The notes beneath the pieces were generated by a model. That model ran no database searches and was not told the origin of the DNA. It saw nothing but the letters and a program-made list of their open reading frames with translations. The translations under genes were made by a program, and so were the position numbers. From Microcaldota archaeon (GTDB lineage: Archaea > Micrarchaeota > Micrarchaeia > Micrarchaeales > Micrarchaeaceae), in the NCBI GenBank assembly GCA_021785805.1, contig JAJYEJ010000002.1, positions 3,073 to 41,434 of the forward strand: 38,362 bases of DNA, written 5' to 3'. Positions 14,560 to 23,129 of the stretch are shown piece after piece (the stretch's first letter is position 1; each line of letters opens with the position of its first letter).

Positions 14560-17331
14560 CTATCTTATCGCCCAGTACTTCTTGTTCTTTATGAACTGCT
14601 TCTGCGCCTCTATCAGGTCCGTGTAGAAAAGCCTATCCTCCTTCCTGAACATCATCAGTATCCTGGCCGCGCTTGTCGGACCCACCCCGTAAGTGGATAA
14701 CGCTATTGCTGCCCTTCCCCCGTAGGAGTCAATCAGGCTGGCCTGTCTCATTATCTCTGCAAGCAGGTCCCTCTCCGAGCCCGAGAGCCTTTTTCCATTC
14801 TTCCTCTTCTCCAGCACCTCCACATAACTGTCATCATGCGGGGCTATCAGCGGACTGCTGCAGTTTGGGCATCTTATCTTGTCATCGGACTTGATTTCAT
14901 CAAGTTTCCTGCTGAAGAACATCCCGCAGTACGTGCATATTAGCTTTATGCTCTTCGCAAGCATGAACTTCGAGAACGATTCAACCAGTTCCCGGTTCGG
15001 CAATATCGGCATTATGAGCTCCTTCGTGTAATAAGCGGATGCGAGTATCTCCTTTGACAGGGGCGACAGGCTGACTACCTCAACGGTCCTGATCCTCCTC
15101 TTTCCTGTAGAAAGCTCATGGAAAAGGGCCCTCAATGCCTCTATATCGAAATAGTTGTGCATCAGCTCCCTTACGGTCTCCGAATAGACCGGCGTGCCGC
15201 TAAGCACTTTCATTATCCTTTTTGCCACCGATCTTGTCACGGTTGCGTCCTTTTCCACTATCCCGAACAGCTTCGCCACAGTAATGAACCTGTAGCGGAA
15301 AAGCTCCGTATCCTGGACGGTCTCTTCAAGTGTTCTTGCAGGGTCTTCCCTTGACATCCTGTCGATTATGCCATCAAGGTCGGTCTCGCGTGGCATCTCC
15401 AGGAATATCAGGTACGGCGAACTTTTCGTGTTTATGCTCCTGCCCGTGAACTTTACCACCGCATGCGCTATCAGCCTCGACAGGGCCTCATTCGCAAGGG
15501 TACCCAATCCGGTATATAGTATCTTGTAGCCCTCCGCCTGCTCAATGAATAGTTCAGACCTGTTCGGTATGCCAACTGCGCCTTGACGCTCTATGAAATC
15601 CTTTATCTCACCCTTTAGCGCGATTGACGCGGAGCCTGAGGAATCGACAAGGGATCTGTCGTTAAGGAGTTCAAAGACGCCCTCGGTCACCCCTCTGCTT
15701 ACCGGGATGTCCTCCCCGCTCCAATCCGGAATAGCCGCATCAAGGTCGCTGCTCGGCTCTACGGTTATGGTATTCTCATCGATGCTTATCACCTTCCATG
15801 GGAGGCCTTTGGTTATGAAGATGGAGTTCTCATCCACGGAGCTTGCGACGAACTTCTCGTCGAGCGAGGAGATTATCCTGTTCGTCGACATATCCCTGAC
15901 CATGAAGCGCTGCGTATCGGGTATCACGCTCAGGTGGGAGTAATAGTACATCCTCGTCCGCGGACCCGATGAGACGACATTTCCGTCAAACCCTATCATG
16001 CGCTGCCGTTCCATGAAGTAGAGCAGCTCCTTCAGCGCCTTCCCGTCGAGCTTCGAATAAGCGAACGCCCTCGTTATGATTCCATATACCTCCGACATGG
16101 TGGAGGTCCCTTTGTCGAGCGCTATTCCGCATATCTGGTTCGCGAGCACATCGAGCGCGTTCTCGTGGATGCTGAACCTCTCAAGCGCGCCTTCATCTAC
16201 GTTCCTTGAGATTGCGATCGATTCTATCGCGTCTATCATGCTGGCTGAGACTATCGCCCCTCTCGATGTACCCTTTTCCGTATGCCCACTCCTTCCTATC
16301 CTTTGGATCGCCCTCAGCGCCTGCCTAGGCGATCCGTAATGCACGACCAGATCGACATGTCCTATGTCTATGCCGAGCTCTAGCGAGCTCGTTGCTATTA
16401 TGCTCTTTATCCTATGGGCTTTGAACGAATCCTCCATATCCACCCTTTCCTTCCTGTCCAACGAGCTGTGGTGTACGCCTATCCCGCCGAAAGGCTCCAC
16501 CTTGTTCAGGTTGATGAGCCTGTTCCCCAGGGATTCGACGATCTGCCTGGTATTGGCGAATATCAATGTCGAATTGGAAGCCATTACATGCCCCGCTATC
16601 GTCTCAAGCCTCGCAGCCGCATTCCCGTCAAGTCCGAATTTTTCCATGAAATCGTTGAGCTTCTTGCTATGTCTGTGTGGCAGTTCAACCTGTATCGACA
16701 TGCGCTTCTTGTAGTCGATAGATGCGACTTCGCAGTTCCTGTTGCCGCATAAGAACTTCGATATCATCTCCGGGTCGCCGACCGTCGCGCTTATGCCTAT
16801 CCTCTGGAATCCGGGCGAGAGTTCCTCGAGCCTCTCGAGCGCTAGAGACAGCTGCGCACCTCTCTTGTTATGGTAAAGTTCATGGATCTCATCAATAACG
16901 ACCACCTTTACCTTTCTCAGCGCTGCGCCTATCGTCTTTGTCGGCAGTATGCTCTGCAAGGTTTCAGGCGTTGTGATGAGCAGCATAGGGGCGCTCCTCG
17001 CCTGCCTCGCCCTCTCGCTCTGTGTGGTATCGCCGTGCCTTACTGATACAGTGACTCCAAGTTCACTGCACATCTTCTCCACCCTCCCTATCATGTCCCT
17101 GTTGAGCGCCCTGAGCGGGGTAATGTAAAGCGCCTTCACCCCCAGCCTGTCCTCTTCCTTCAGTATCCTATCCAGCAATGGCAGGAGAGCCGCCTCCGTT
17201 TTCCCCGCTCCCGTCGGGGCTATCACTATGCAGTTGTCTCCTCCCGCTATCAGTGGTATTGCCTTCTTCTGTATGTCGGTATAACCGCCGTGCTTTTCCA
17301 AGAAGCGTTGGTACACGATAGACATGATCAT
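14560..17331 (-). CDS. Lhr-family DEAD/DEAH helicase with C-terminal zinc ribbon
   Basis: The 923-residue protein is a superfamily 2 helicase: APTGAGKT (38-45), DEIH (147-150), SAT (181-183), and the Lhr-type TSSLELGIDIGHVD and QRIGRSGH segments of the second RecA domain. A winged-helix and accessory region follow as in Lhr core proteins. Near the end, Cys799, 802, 821 and 824 form a C-x2-C-x18-C-x2-C zinc ribbon, followed by a helix-hairpin-helix-like YGVGPTSAARIL. Lhr proteins unwind DNA or DNA-RNA duplexes during repair. The ATG at 17331 overlaps the stop of the surface-protein gene (ATGA), so the two are coupled. Confidence 0.92.
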   Translation of the reverse strand: MIMSIVYQRFLEKHGGYTDIQKKAIPLIAGGDNCIVIAPTGAGKTEAALLPLLDRILKEEDRLGVKALYITPLRALNRDMIGRVEKMCSELGVTVSVRHGDTTQSERARQARSAPMLLITTPETLQSILPTKTIGAALRKVKVVVIDEIHELYHNKRGAQLSLALERLEELSPGFQRIGISATVGDPEMISKFLCGNRNCEVASIDYKKRMSIQVELPHRHSKKLNDFMEKFGLDGNAAARLETIAGHVMASNSTLIFANTRQIVESLGNRLINLNKVEPFGGIGVHHSSLDRKERVDMEDSFKAHRIKSIIATSSLELGIDIGHVDLVVHYGSPRQALRAIQRIGRSGHTEKGTSRGAIVSASMIDAIESIAISRNVDEGALERFSIHENALDVLANQICGIALDKGTSTMSEVYGIITRAFAYSKLDGKALKELLYFMERQRMIGFDGNVVSSGPRTRMYYYSHLSVIPDTQRFMVRDMSTNRIISSLDEKFVASSVDENSIFITKGLPWKVISIDENTITVEPSSDLDAAIPDWSGEDIPVSRGVTEGVFELLNDRSLVDSSGSASIALKGEIKDFIERQGAVGIPNRSELFIEQAEGYKILYTGLGTLANEALSRLIAHAVVKFTGRSINTKSSPYLIFLEMPRETDLDGIIDRMSREDPARTLEETVQDTELFRYRFITVAKLFGIVEKDATVTRSVAKRIMKVLSGTPVYSETVRELMHNYFDIEALRALFHELSTGKRRIRTVEVVSLSPLSKEILASAYYTKELIMPILPNRELVESFSKFMLAKSIKLICTYCGMFFSRKLDEIKSDDKIRCPNCSSPLIAPHDDSYVEVLEKRKNGKRLSGSERDLLAEIMRQASLIDSYGGRAAIALSTYGVGPTSAARILMMFRKEDRLFYTDLIEAQKQFIKNKKYWAIR

Positions 17332-19349
17332 CTGCCCGTCCTGCGTCTTGCTGCCTTTCTCATCTGCGCCCTCTTCCTCGAGAAATAATACCTTTCAAGG
17401 ACCACTATGGTCAATATGACTGCCGGTATCACCGCCACCGCTCCAGGCGTCAGGAAGGTCACTATGGAGTTCCCGCCTTCGCTCGTGTCTATGCTCTGCC
17501 TCTGCCCGAAGTAATCCTCATAGCCCTCTACGTACCCGTATGGGACGTCGACGAACTTGATCGCGCCGCTCGGGCCCAAAGTGGTATTGACCATCGTCCC
17601 GTTGGCGAATGTCGCGTTCACGCTTGCGACGACCGGGAAGCCAAAGTAACTCCTTGCGCCTATCGTGACATTGTAGACCGGTACGGCGAAGGATACCGTC
17701 TTCGGGTAGCTCACGTTCCGTATCACGTAGCCTACTGAGATATTGACGCCTTTGTAATCCACGCCGTCTACGGTGTATGTCCTGTTTGCGAACATATACG
17801 TGCTTCCGTAGCTCGTAGTCCCGCTCACATTGATCGCGGAGACGGATATCGGGTTGCCGTAAGCGTCTTCCGCATTCAGCGTGACTAGGTACTGTTGCAG
17901 GTACTCCGCGGTGAGGAATACCGGCGCATCGACCTTTACGCTAAACGTGCTTTCGTTAGAACCGTTGTTCCAGTCGTAGAACGCCATCCTGCTTCCTCTT
18001 CCAGCAGACACATACGGGTCCATCAGCGATACCTTTGCTACGGAGCCATTATCATACCAACCGCTCCCGGTCGCATTGCCATATGGGGTTTCCGCGTTGA
18101 CCAGATATTGTATGACCCATTCCGTCGAGATGTTAATCGGAGAATCCACCGCTACGGAAGTGTTCATTCCGGTCTCGCCGTTGCTCCACCTCACAAAGCT
18201 CGCGCGTTTGCCCATGCCTACGGTTATCCTGTTCGCGTCAAGCGTTACTCTGGCGGTGGAGCTGGCGTTGTACCAACCGCTCCCGGAGATGAGACCGTAC
18301 GATGTGCTCGCATTCACGTAATACTGCAAGCCCCACATGGCCGTCTCAGTTATGTTTCCATCCATATTCACTGTCGCATCGGGATTGGGTCCGGTGTACG
18401 CCCCAGTCCCTGCCCCGGCCCATCCCAGGAATACCTCGCGTTCCCCGGAAGAGACGTTAACCGCAGCAGGTTCGTAAAGCTGGAGCGTGGAGTAAGCGGA
18501 ATAGTTTCCGGATTGCCCCGCAGTGCCGTACGCCGTCACCACATTGAGCTTGTATCCGAGGCTCCATAGGAGCGCATAGTTGCTAGGCACGGGTATCCCG
18601 GATCCGACCATGAAATTATTCTGTTTGTTGTTTATCTCTTCGACGCCATAGGGGTTGCCCAGGAATCTGCTGCTGCCCTTTCCGTATCCTATGTAAGTGT
18701 ATCCCCTTACGACCTGGAGGAACTTGCCGTTCTGCTGGAACATCAGGTCCTTGAATGGCACATCGGGCATAGACTGCGAGGCGTCAGGAGCATCTGCATA
18801 TTCCGCTATCGCCGCTGGCGGGTTAGGCCCAGAATTATCCGTGCCGAGATCCACGCTGCCTATCTGCTGCCCGTTCATATATATGTACCAGACGTTCCCA
18901 GATGAGTCGAACGAGTACGTGTTGTAAGTGCCGTTCTGCCCTGCTGAACCATCAGGCCCAAGCTCTCCGAGAAAGCTCTCGCCGTAATAGTTTGCAGGAA
19001 AATACTCCCAGAACCATGACGCATGCCCTGCTGTCAGGTACGTCTGGCCGGTGCAGCCCGATAGGGTGCAGTTCGAGGCGAAGTCTCCCGTGGCGTTAGG
19101 CACCTCGTACCCTACCTGTATGAAAGCCCCATTGGACAGGGTCTCTCCGACCCAGTAGCCGAAAGAGCCCGTGCCTATCTGCTGCGGGGCGATGGTCTGT
19201 ATCTGTATGGAAGCTCCGGTGTTGAATTCGGTCGATGAATCCCCCTGTGCGCCTGTTTGGAACCAGTACTGGGCGGAACTTACTGCAGGCGCCACAGCCA
19301 CCGCTATCAGGAAAAGCATCAATAGCCGTTGCACGCTATACCCTGACAT
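17328..19349 (-). CDS. Membrane-anchored surface protein with YG-GWY repeats
   Basis: The chosen ATG (19349, MSGYSVQRLLMLFLIAVAVA) starts a signal peptide. Longer forms would read into the preceding gene, and the frame overlaps that gene's stop by 14 bases. The mature part has an N-terminal lectin-like beta region (YYGESFLGELG, WYIYMNGQQIGSVD) and then repeated thermopsin-associated modules with the pattern Y-x-V-x-A-x-T-x-YG, GSGWY, V-x-L (for example YYVNASTSYG and YLVNAETPYG). Many N-x-S/T sequons are present. The end carries one membrane span (PGAVAVIPAVILTIVVLERY) and a basic tail, so it is anchored with most of the protein outside. It may bind glycans; it shows no protease motif I can name. 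It sits between dtdA and lhr. Confidence 0.83.
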   Translation of the reverse strand: MSGYSVQRLLMLFLIAVAVAPAVSSAQYWFQTGAQGDSSTEFNTGASIQIQTIAPQQIGTGSFGYWVGETLSNGAFIQVGYEVPNATGDFASNCTLSGCTGQTYLTAGHASWFWEYFPANYYGESFLGELGPDGSAGQNGTYNTYSFDSSGNVWYIYMNGQQIGSVDLGTDNSGPNPPAAIAEYADAPDASQSMPDVPFKDLMFQQNGKFLQVVRGYTYIGYGKGSSRFLGNPYGVEEINNKQNNFMVGSGIPVPSNYALLWSLGYKLNVVTAYGTAGQSGNYSAYSTLQLYEPAAVNVSSGEREVFLGWAGAGTGAYTGPNPDATVNMDGNITETAMWGLQYYVNASTSYGLISGSGWYNASSTARVTLDANRITVGMGKRASFVRWSNGETGMNTSVAVDSPINISTEWVIQYLVNAETPYGNATGSGWYDNGSVAKVSLMDPYVSAGRGSRMAFYDWNNGSNESTFSVKVDAPVFLTAEYLQQYLVTLNAEDAYGNPISVSAINVSGTTSYGSTYMFANRTYTVDGVDYKGVNISVGYVIRNVSYPKTVSFAVPVYNVTIGARSYFGFPVVASVNATFANGTMVNTTLGPSGAIKFVDVPYGYVEGYEDYFGQRQSIDTSEGGNSIVTFLTPGAVAVIPAVILTIVVLERYYFSRKRAQMRKAARRRTGR

Positions 19350-20139
19350 ACTCAATACCGAGTTCATTAAGTTTATCCAATATGCCTTTGCGCTGCGTGG
19401 CATTGACGCTGGCCCACTCGATGACGCATACCTCTGGCTTCGGCCTTGACCTGTCAAACGCCTGCTGCAGCATATCCACTTCCGTGATGAAATGCTTCGG
19501 CATCATGTGGGCGAATGCATATTTCCCTTCCAGCGCGAGTTTGGTGAATTTCGAAGGGTAGTGCGTTGACCCCACCCCCACGGCTACCTTATCAAAGCTC
19601 TCATCAGCCTCGGTCAACGCCCTAACCAGGCAACCTGCGAGTCCAGCCGCAAGCGGTTTGCTGTTTACGATGTCGTCATTGCCTCCGACCTCAAGATAGA
19701 GTGAAGGGGTCGTAAGCAAAGGGCCATGATGCGTTGCCTCGTATGTGACATCGATGTCCTTGGTAGGTAATGTACTCATCTTCTTCAACACGTTGAGCAT
19801 GGCTGCGGGTGCAGCTACGCCGAGCTCCCTGGGTTTGCCTCCCAGCTTCGCCTCCTCGGACCAGTTGCCCTCAGGGTGCACGGTGAAGGAGGGCACTCCA
19901 GCTGCGCTGCGATGCCGGCTAAGGAAGAACACCAGGTCAGTCCTGACCAGGCTGTCGAGGAAATCGGCGTTTATGTGGGGTTCGCTTATCTCCAACATCT
20001 CCACTCCGGGAAGGTCATGCGATATGAAGTGCCTGCGCCCCTGCAAAGGGTCCGCTTCCTCAAAGCGGGTGCTGGACTTGAGCGCTTCAGCGGCGTTAAT
20101 GGATGTCGGATCCATCAATGAGTATACCACGAACGGCAT
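19336..20139 (-). CDS. dtdA: D-aminoacyl-tRNA deacylase, archaeal DTD2 type
   Basis: The 267-residue sequence carries DTD2 hallmarks: FLSRHRSAAGVPSFTVHPEGN (72-92), YEATHHGP, and VGVGSTHYPSKFT. DTD2 removes D-amino acids wrongly attached to tRNA, a quality-control step in archaea and plants, and is thought to use metal. It is the first gene in a minus-strand operon with the surface protein and an Lhr helicase, both overlapping. A weak AGGT Shine-Dalgarno and a TATA element about 41 bases upstream precede the ATG. That TATA element is shared with the divergent RNHCP gene. Confidence 0.95.
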   Translation of the reverse strand: MPFVVYSLMDPTSINAAEALKSSTRFEEADPLQGRRHFISHDLPGVEMLEISEPHINADFLDSLVRTDLVFFLSRHRSAAGVPSFTVHPEGNWSEEAKLGGKPRELGVAAPAAMLNVLKKMSTLPTKDIDVTYEATHHGPLLTTPSLYLEVGGNDDIVNSKPLAAGLAGCLVRALTEADESFDKVAVGVGSTHYPSKFTKLALEGKYAFAHMMPKHFITEVDMLQQAFDRSRPKPEVCVIEWASVNATQRKGILDKLNELGIEYVRV

Positions 20140-20175
20140 TCTATGACCTACGACGCGTATCTAAGCGCAGGGTAG

Positions 20176-20185
20176 GCTTTTATTT
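20176..20185. promoter_or_regulatory. Single TATA element between dtdA and RNHCP genes
   Basis: GCTTTTATTT (AAATAAAAGC on the other strand) is the only AT-rich box in the 66-base gap. Its centre lies about 26 bases from the plus-strand ATG (20206, leaderless) and about 41 bases from the dtdA ATG (20139). Confidence 0.5.
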
Positions 20186-20205
20186 GTTGCCCAGAGAATA
20201 AAACC

Positions 20206-20532
20206 ATGGAAATAAGGAGCACGCAGTGGTTCGCGAGACACCGCGAGGACTTTGTATGCGAGAACTGCAGCATGGTGATCAAGGGCAACGGATTCACCGA
20301 CCATTGCCCAGATTGCCTGTTCAGCAAGCATGTCGATATCAATCCCGGAGACAGGGCGGAGAACTGCCGCGGTATGATGGCGCCTATCCGCGCACTGCAC
20401 AACAGGAAGAATTTCGTCCTATACTATAAATGCCTAAAATGCGGGGTAAACAAGAGGGTCAACGCATCCGCAGAGGATAACAACAAACTGCTTCTGTCCC
20501 TTACTGCTTCTGTATCAAAACGCAGTAGATAA
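20206..20532 (+). CDS. RNHCP-domain zinc protein
   Basis: The 108-residue protein shows the RNHCP domain pattern. Two Cys pairs (C18, C21 and C34, C37) bracket DHCPDCLFSKHVDINPGDR, followed by C54 and a terminal pair (C76, C79). These residues should bind zinc. RNHCP proteins are small, widespread and of uncertain function; a role in RNA or protein binding is speculation. The gene is divergent from dtdA and uses a TATA element 26 bases before the ATG, so its message is probably leaderless. Confidence 0.88.
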   Translation: MEIRSTQWFARHREDFVCENCSMVIKGNGFTDHCPDCLFSKHVDINPGDRAENCRGMMAPIRALHNRKNFVLYYKCLKCGVNKRVNASAEDNNKLLLSLTASVSKRSR

Positions 20533-20570
20533 ATCCACCGGCATGGCGCCGGGTCGGGAAGCATGCAATC

Positions 20571-20584
20571 CTGTCCACGGACAG
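20571..20584. repeat. Short inverted repeat upstream of nuoA
   Basis: CTGTCC-AC-GGACAG is a perfect six-base inverted repeat around a two-base centre, in the 139-base gap between RNHCP and nuoA. A protein-binding palindrome is more likely than an RNA hairpin, because the loop would be too short. Role unknown. Confidence 0.35.
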
Positions 20585-20624
20585 TGTACGAATATCGACC
20601 AGGTATTCCATCTGCGGATACTAA

Positions 20625-20635
20625 GGAATAAAAAC
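20625..20635 (+). promoter_or_regulatory. Possible TATA box for the nuo operon
   Basis: GGAATAAAAAC lies about 42 bases before the nuoA ATG (20672), leaving a leader of about 15 bases that includes a GGTGG ribosome-binding sequence. The match is moderate. Confidence 0.4.
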
Positions 20636-20671
20636 ACTCGTAGAGAATCAGATAAACGTATCGGTGGCGTG

Positions 20672-21028
20672 ATGCTGTATAACTACCTAGCGATTGTCTT
20701 CTTCATCGCCTTCGCCATATTCATGCCAGTATCGCTTCTCATCACCTCCAGACTCATAAGGAGCAGCAAGCCCGGGAACAAAGTCAAGAATGCGCCATAC
20801 GAGAGCGCAGAGGAGCCCATAGGGGAGATCAAGGACACGGACATAGAGTACATGCCGTTCTTCGCGATATTCCTGCCGTTCGAGATTGTCGCGATGATAC
20901 TGGCGCTGTGGTCGGTATCCGTGAGGAGCCTGAGCTTCACGACAAACATGTCTGTCATAGGGCTTGCGATAGTCGCGATGATCATGTCACTGATAGGTTA
21001 TCTTTACATACGTGAGAAACATGCCTGA
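20672..21028 (+). CDS. nuoA: NADH-quinone oxidoreductase (complex I) subunit A
   Basis: The chosen ATG (20672) is preceded by GGTGG and gives 118 residues, a normal NuoA length, with three membrane spans. The loop APYESAEEPIGE corresponds to the family's PYECG signature, but the usual cysteine is serine (S45). The following FEIVAMILALW retains the acidic residue of the second span. NuoA links the membrane arm to the quinone chamber in proton-pumping complex I. Its TGA overlaps the nuoB ATG by eight bases, so the subunits are translationally coupled. Confidence 0.88.
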   Translation: MLYNYLAIVFFIAFAIFMPVSLLITSRLIRSSKPGNKVKNAPYESAEEPIGEIKDTDIEYMPFFAIFLPFEIVAMILALWSVSVRSLSFTTNMSVIGLAIVAMIMSLIGYLYIREKHA

Positions 21029-21701
21029 AGCGGAAACTGTAACCGGAGTGGCGGAGGCTGAAGCCCAGCCGCAGCCGCCGGAGGGCACCCCATACACCGC
21101 AGAGCAGTTCCTGAACGCGAGGGAGCGGATGGACAAACTCTATCTAGAGACCGCATCGATAAAGGGGAAGCCAGTGAACGCCATGTTTGCGAAGCTAAGC
21201 GACCTCACCAAGATGATGTCAAAAAACGTTCTCAGCTGGGGCAAGACGAATTCCATGTGGCCGCTACAGTTCGGCCTAGCCTGCTGCGCGATAGAGCTTA
21301 TGGACTTTGGAGCTGCCAGGATAGACGCGGAGAGGAAGGGATACCTCCTATTCAGGGCAACACCAAGACAATGTGATGTCATGATCGTAGCTGGATGGGT
21401 CACCAAGTCGGTGGTCCCAAGGATAAAGAGGCTATACGAGCAGATGGCATCGCCAAAATACGTGATCGCATACGGAGAATGCGCCACATGCGGAGGGCCA
21501 TGGTGGGAAAGCTATAACATAATAAAGGGCATAGACCAGGTCCTCCCAGTCGATGTTTATGTTGCAGGTTGTCCGCCAAAACCGGAGAACCTTTTCGGAG
21601 CGCTAATGAAGCTACAGAAGAAAGTAGGTGGGAATGTTGCAGGAGATACCGAGAGAGGCGTTAGTGAAAACGCTAGAAGGAATGAAGGCGAGAGGGTTTA
21701 A
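21021..21701 (+). CDS. nuoB: Complex I subunit B
   Basis: This 226-residue subunit carries the N2 iron-sulfur ligands: tandem Cys88-Cys89 in GLACCAIEL, Cys154 in GECATCGG, and Cys184 in VAGCPPKPEN. There is an additional Cys157. The N-terminal 25 residues are an acidic, proline-rich extension. NuoB passes electrons from the peripheral arm to quinone. I chose the ATG at 21021 over the GTG at 21012; it overlaps the nuoA stop. The 3' end overlaps nuoC by 68 bases, so the last 22 codons are read in two frames. Confidence 0.95.
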   Translation: MPEAETVTGVAEAEAQPQPPEGTPYTAEQFLNARERMDKLYLETASIKGKPVNAMFAKLSDLTKMMSKNVLSWGKTNSMWPLQFGLACCAIELMDFGAARIDAERKGYLLFRATPRQCDVMIVAGWVTKSVVPRIKRLYEQMASPKYVIAYGECATCGGPWWESYNIIKGIDQVLPVDVYVAGCPPKPENLFGALMKLQKKVGGNVAGDTERGVSENARRNEGERV

Positions 21702-22008
21702 CTATCTCGTCAAGATAACGGCAGTAGACTACACGAGCTACGTAGAGCTAGTGTACATACTGTATAACCTCTCTACGAAAGCCCAGGAAATAGTCAAGGT
21801 GAAGCTGCAGCCGAACGGCATGGAGGTCGAAACTGTGATGCCGATATTCTCGGCTGCGGACTGGTACGAGAGAGAATTGTCGGAGATGTTCGGGATAAGG
21901 ATAAAGGGGAGGAACGCGCGCAGGCTGCTTCTTGAGGAATGGGACGGCGTCGATGCGCCTCTCATGAAGAGCTTCGTATGGGGAACGGATTACAAGAGGC
22001 AGAGCTGA
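21634..22008 (+). CDS. nuoC: Complex I subunit C (30 kDa)
   Basis: This 124-residue subunit carries the NuoC core, including ITAVDY, YNLSTKAQEIVKVKL and FSAADWYERELSEMFGI, which correspond to the family's conserved D-W-x-E-R-E-x-x-D/E-M-F-G region. It is short at the N-terminus compared with many homologues. The ATG at 21634 has a GGTG ribosome-binding sequence three bases before it; a GTG at 21628 is an alternative. It lies inside the end of nuoB. Its TGA overlaps the ATG of nuoD (TGATG at 22006-22010). Confidence 0.93.
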   Translation: MLQEIPREALVKTLEGMKARGFNYLVKITAVDYTSYVELVYILYNLSTKAQEIVKVKLQPNGMEVETVMPIFSAADWYERELSEMFGIRIKGRNARRLLLEEWDGVDAPLMKSFVWGTDYKRQS

Positions 22009-23102
22009 TGGCCATGATGAGGATAAACGTAGGGCCGTTGCACCCTAGCACTCACGGAGTCCTGAGGTTAGTCGTGGATGTGGATGGCGACACCATAATG
22101 AATGTGGAGCCGCACATAGGCTTCCTGCACAGGGGCGTGGAGAAACTGTGCGAGACAAGGATGTATATGCAGAACCCCTCATACTTCGAGAAGCTCGATT
22201 ACATAGCCCCGATGAGTTGGCAGGAACTCTATGTCGCCTCTGTGGAGCAGGCGATGGGGGTCCAGGTGAAGGAGGCTGCGCAGTACGCCAGGGTCATACT
22301 TCTGGAATTCCAGAGGATAGCGAACCACCTCCTCTGGACGGGCACCATGGCCAACGACATCGGCCAGATGTTCACCATATTCATGTGGTGCTTCAGGGAA
22401 AGGGATAAGGTGCTCAAGCTCCTGGAAGACGTGACCGGAGGCAGGATGTTCTACCTGAACATGAGGCTCGGCGGGATACAGAGGCCATTGCCCCCTGATT
22501 TCAAGGACAGGGCTTATGCGCTTGCCGACTACCTGGAGAAGAAGGTAAGGGAATACCCAGATGTCCTCGATGCGAACAGCGTATTCATGGAGAGGATGCG
22601 GGGGGTCGGCGCGATAAGCAAGGAAGACGCGATAAACTACGGGGTGACCGGACCTGTCCTCAGGGCAGCCGGCGTGGAAGAGGATGTAAGGAGGTCCAGC
22701 CCGTATTACGTGTACGACAAGATGGATTTCAGGATTCCAACCGGGAGAAACGGCGACTGCTACGACAGGTATAGGGTGAGGTATGAGGAGATGCTCCAGA
22801 GCATAAGGATAATAAGGCAGGCGCTGGACACGCTGCCGGACGGTGACATGGTCGGCGCCCCAATAAAGCTCATCGGCCCTCCGGCCAAACCCGACATAGT
22901 CGTGGCAAGAAGGGAGCTTCCAAAAGGGGAGGGCCTGATATACATGGTCCCGGACAAGCAGAGGCCATACCGGATATCGCTAAGGGCTCCAGGGTTCGTC
23001 AACCTCGCAGCTCTGCCTAAGATGGCGGTTGGTGCCAAGTTCGCCGACCTCTTCGCCATATTCGGAAGCCTCGATATAATATTCGGTGAGACTGACAGGT
23101 AA
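22008..23102 (+). CDS. nuoD: Complex I subunit D (49 kDa)
   Basis: The 364-residue protein carries NuoD signatures: GPLHPSTHGVLRL near the start, PHIGFLHRGVEKLCE, YFEKLDYIAPM, RIANHLLWTG, and RAPGFVNLAALPKM with GSLDIIFGETDR at the C-terminus. It is related to the large subunit of [NiFe]-hydrogenase and forms the quinone site with NuoB. The nickel-binding cysteines of hydrogenases are absent, so it is the respiratory form. It is the last gene in the operon here: the next gene is convergent, and no H, I, J, K, L, M or N follows. Confidence 0.95.
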   Translation: MAMMRINVGPLHPSTHGVLRLVVDVDGDTIMNVEPHIGFLHRGVEKLCETRMYMQNPSYFEKLDYIAPMSWQELYVASVEQAMGVQVKEAAQYARVILLEFQRIANHLLWTGTMANDIGQMFTIFMWCFRERDKVLKLLEDVTGGRMFYLNMRLGGIQRPLPPDFKDRAYALADYLEKKVREYPDVLDANSVFMERMRGVGAISKEDAINYGVTGPVLRAAGVEEDVRRSSPYYVYDKMDFRIPTGRNGDCYDRYRVRYEEMLQSIRIIRQALDTLPDGDMVGAPIKLIGPPAKPDIVVARRELPKGEGLIYMVPDKQRPYRISLRAPGFVNLAALPKMAVGAKFADLFAIFGSLDIIFGETDR

Positions 23103-23129
23103 CACCTGGCGTCTAGCCCTACTGCTGCG

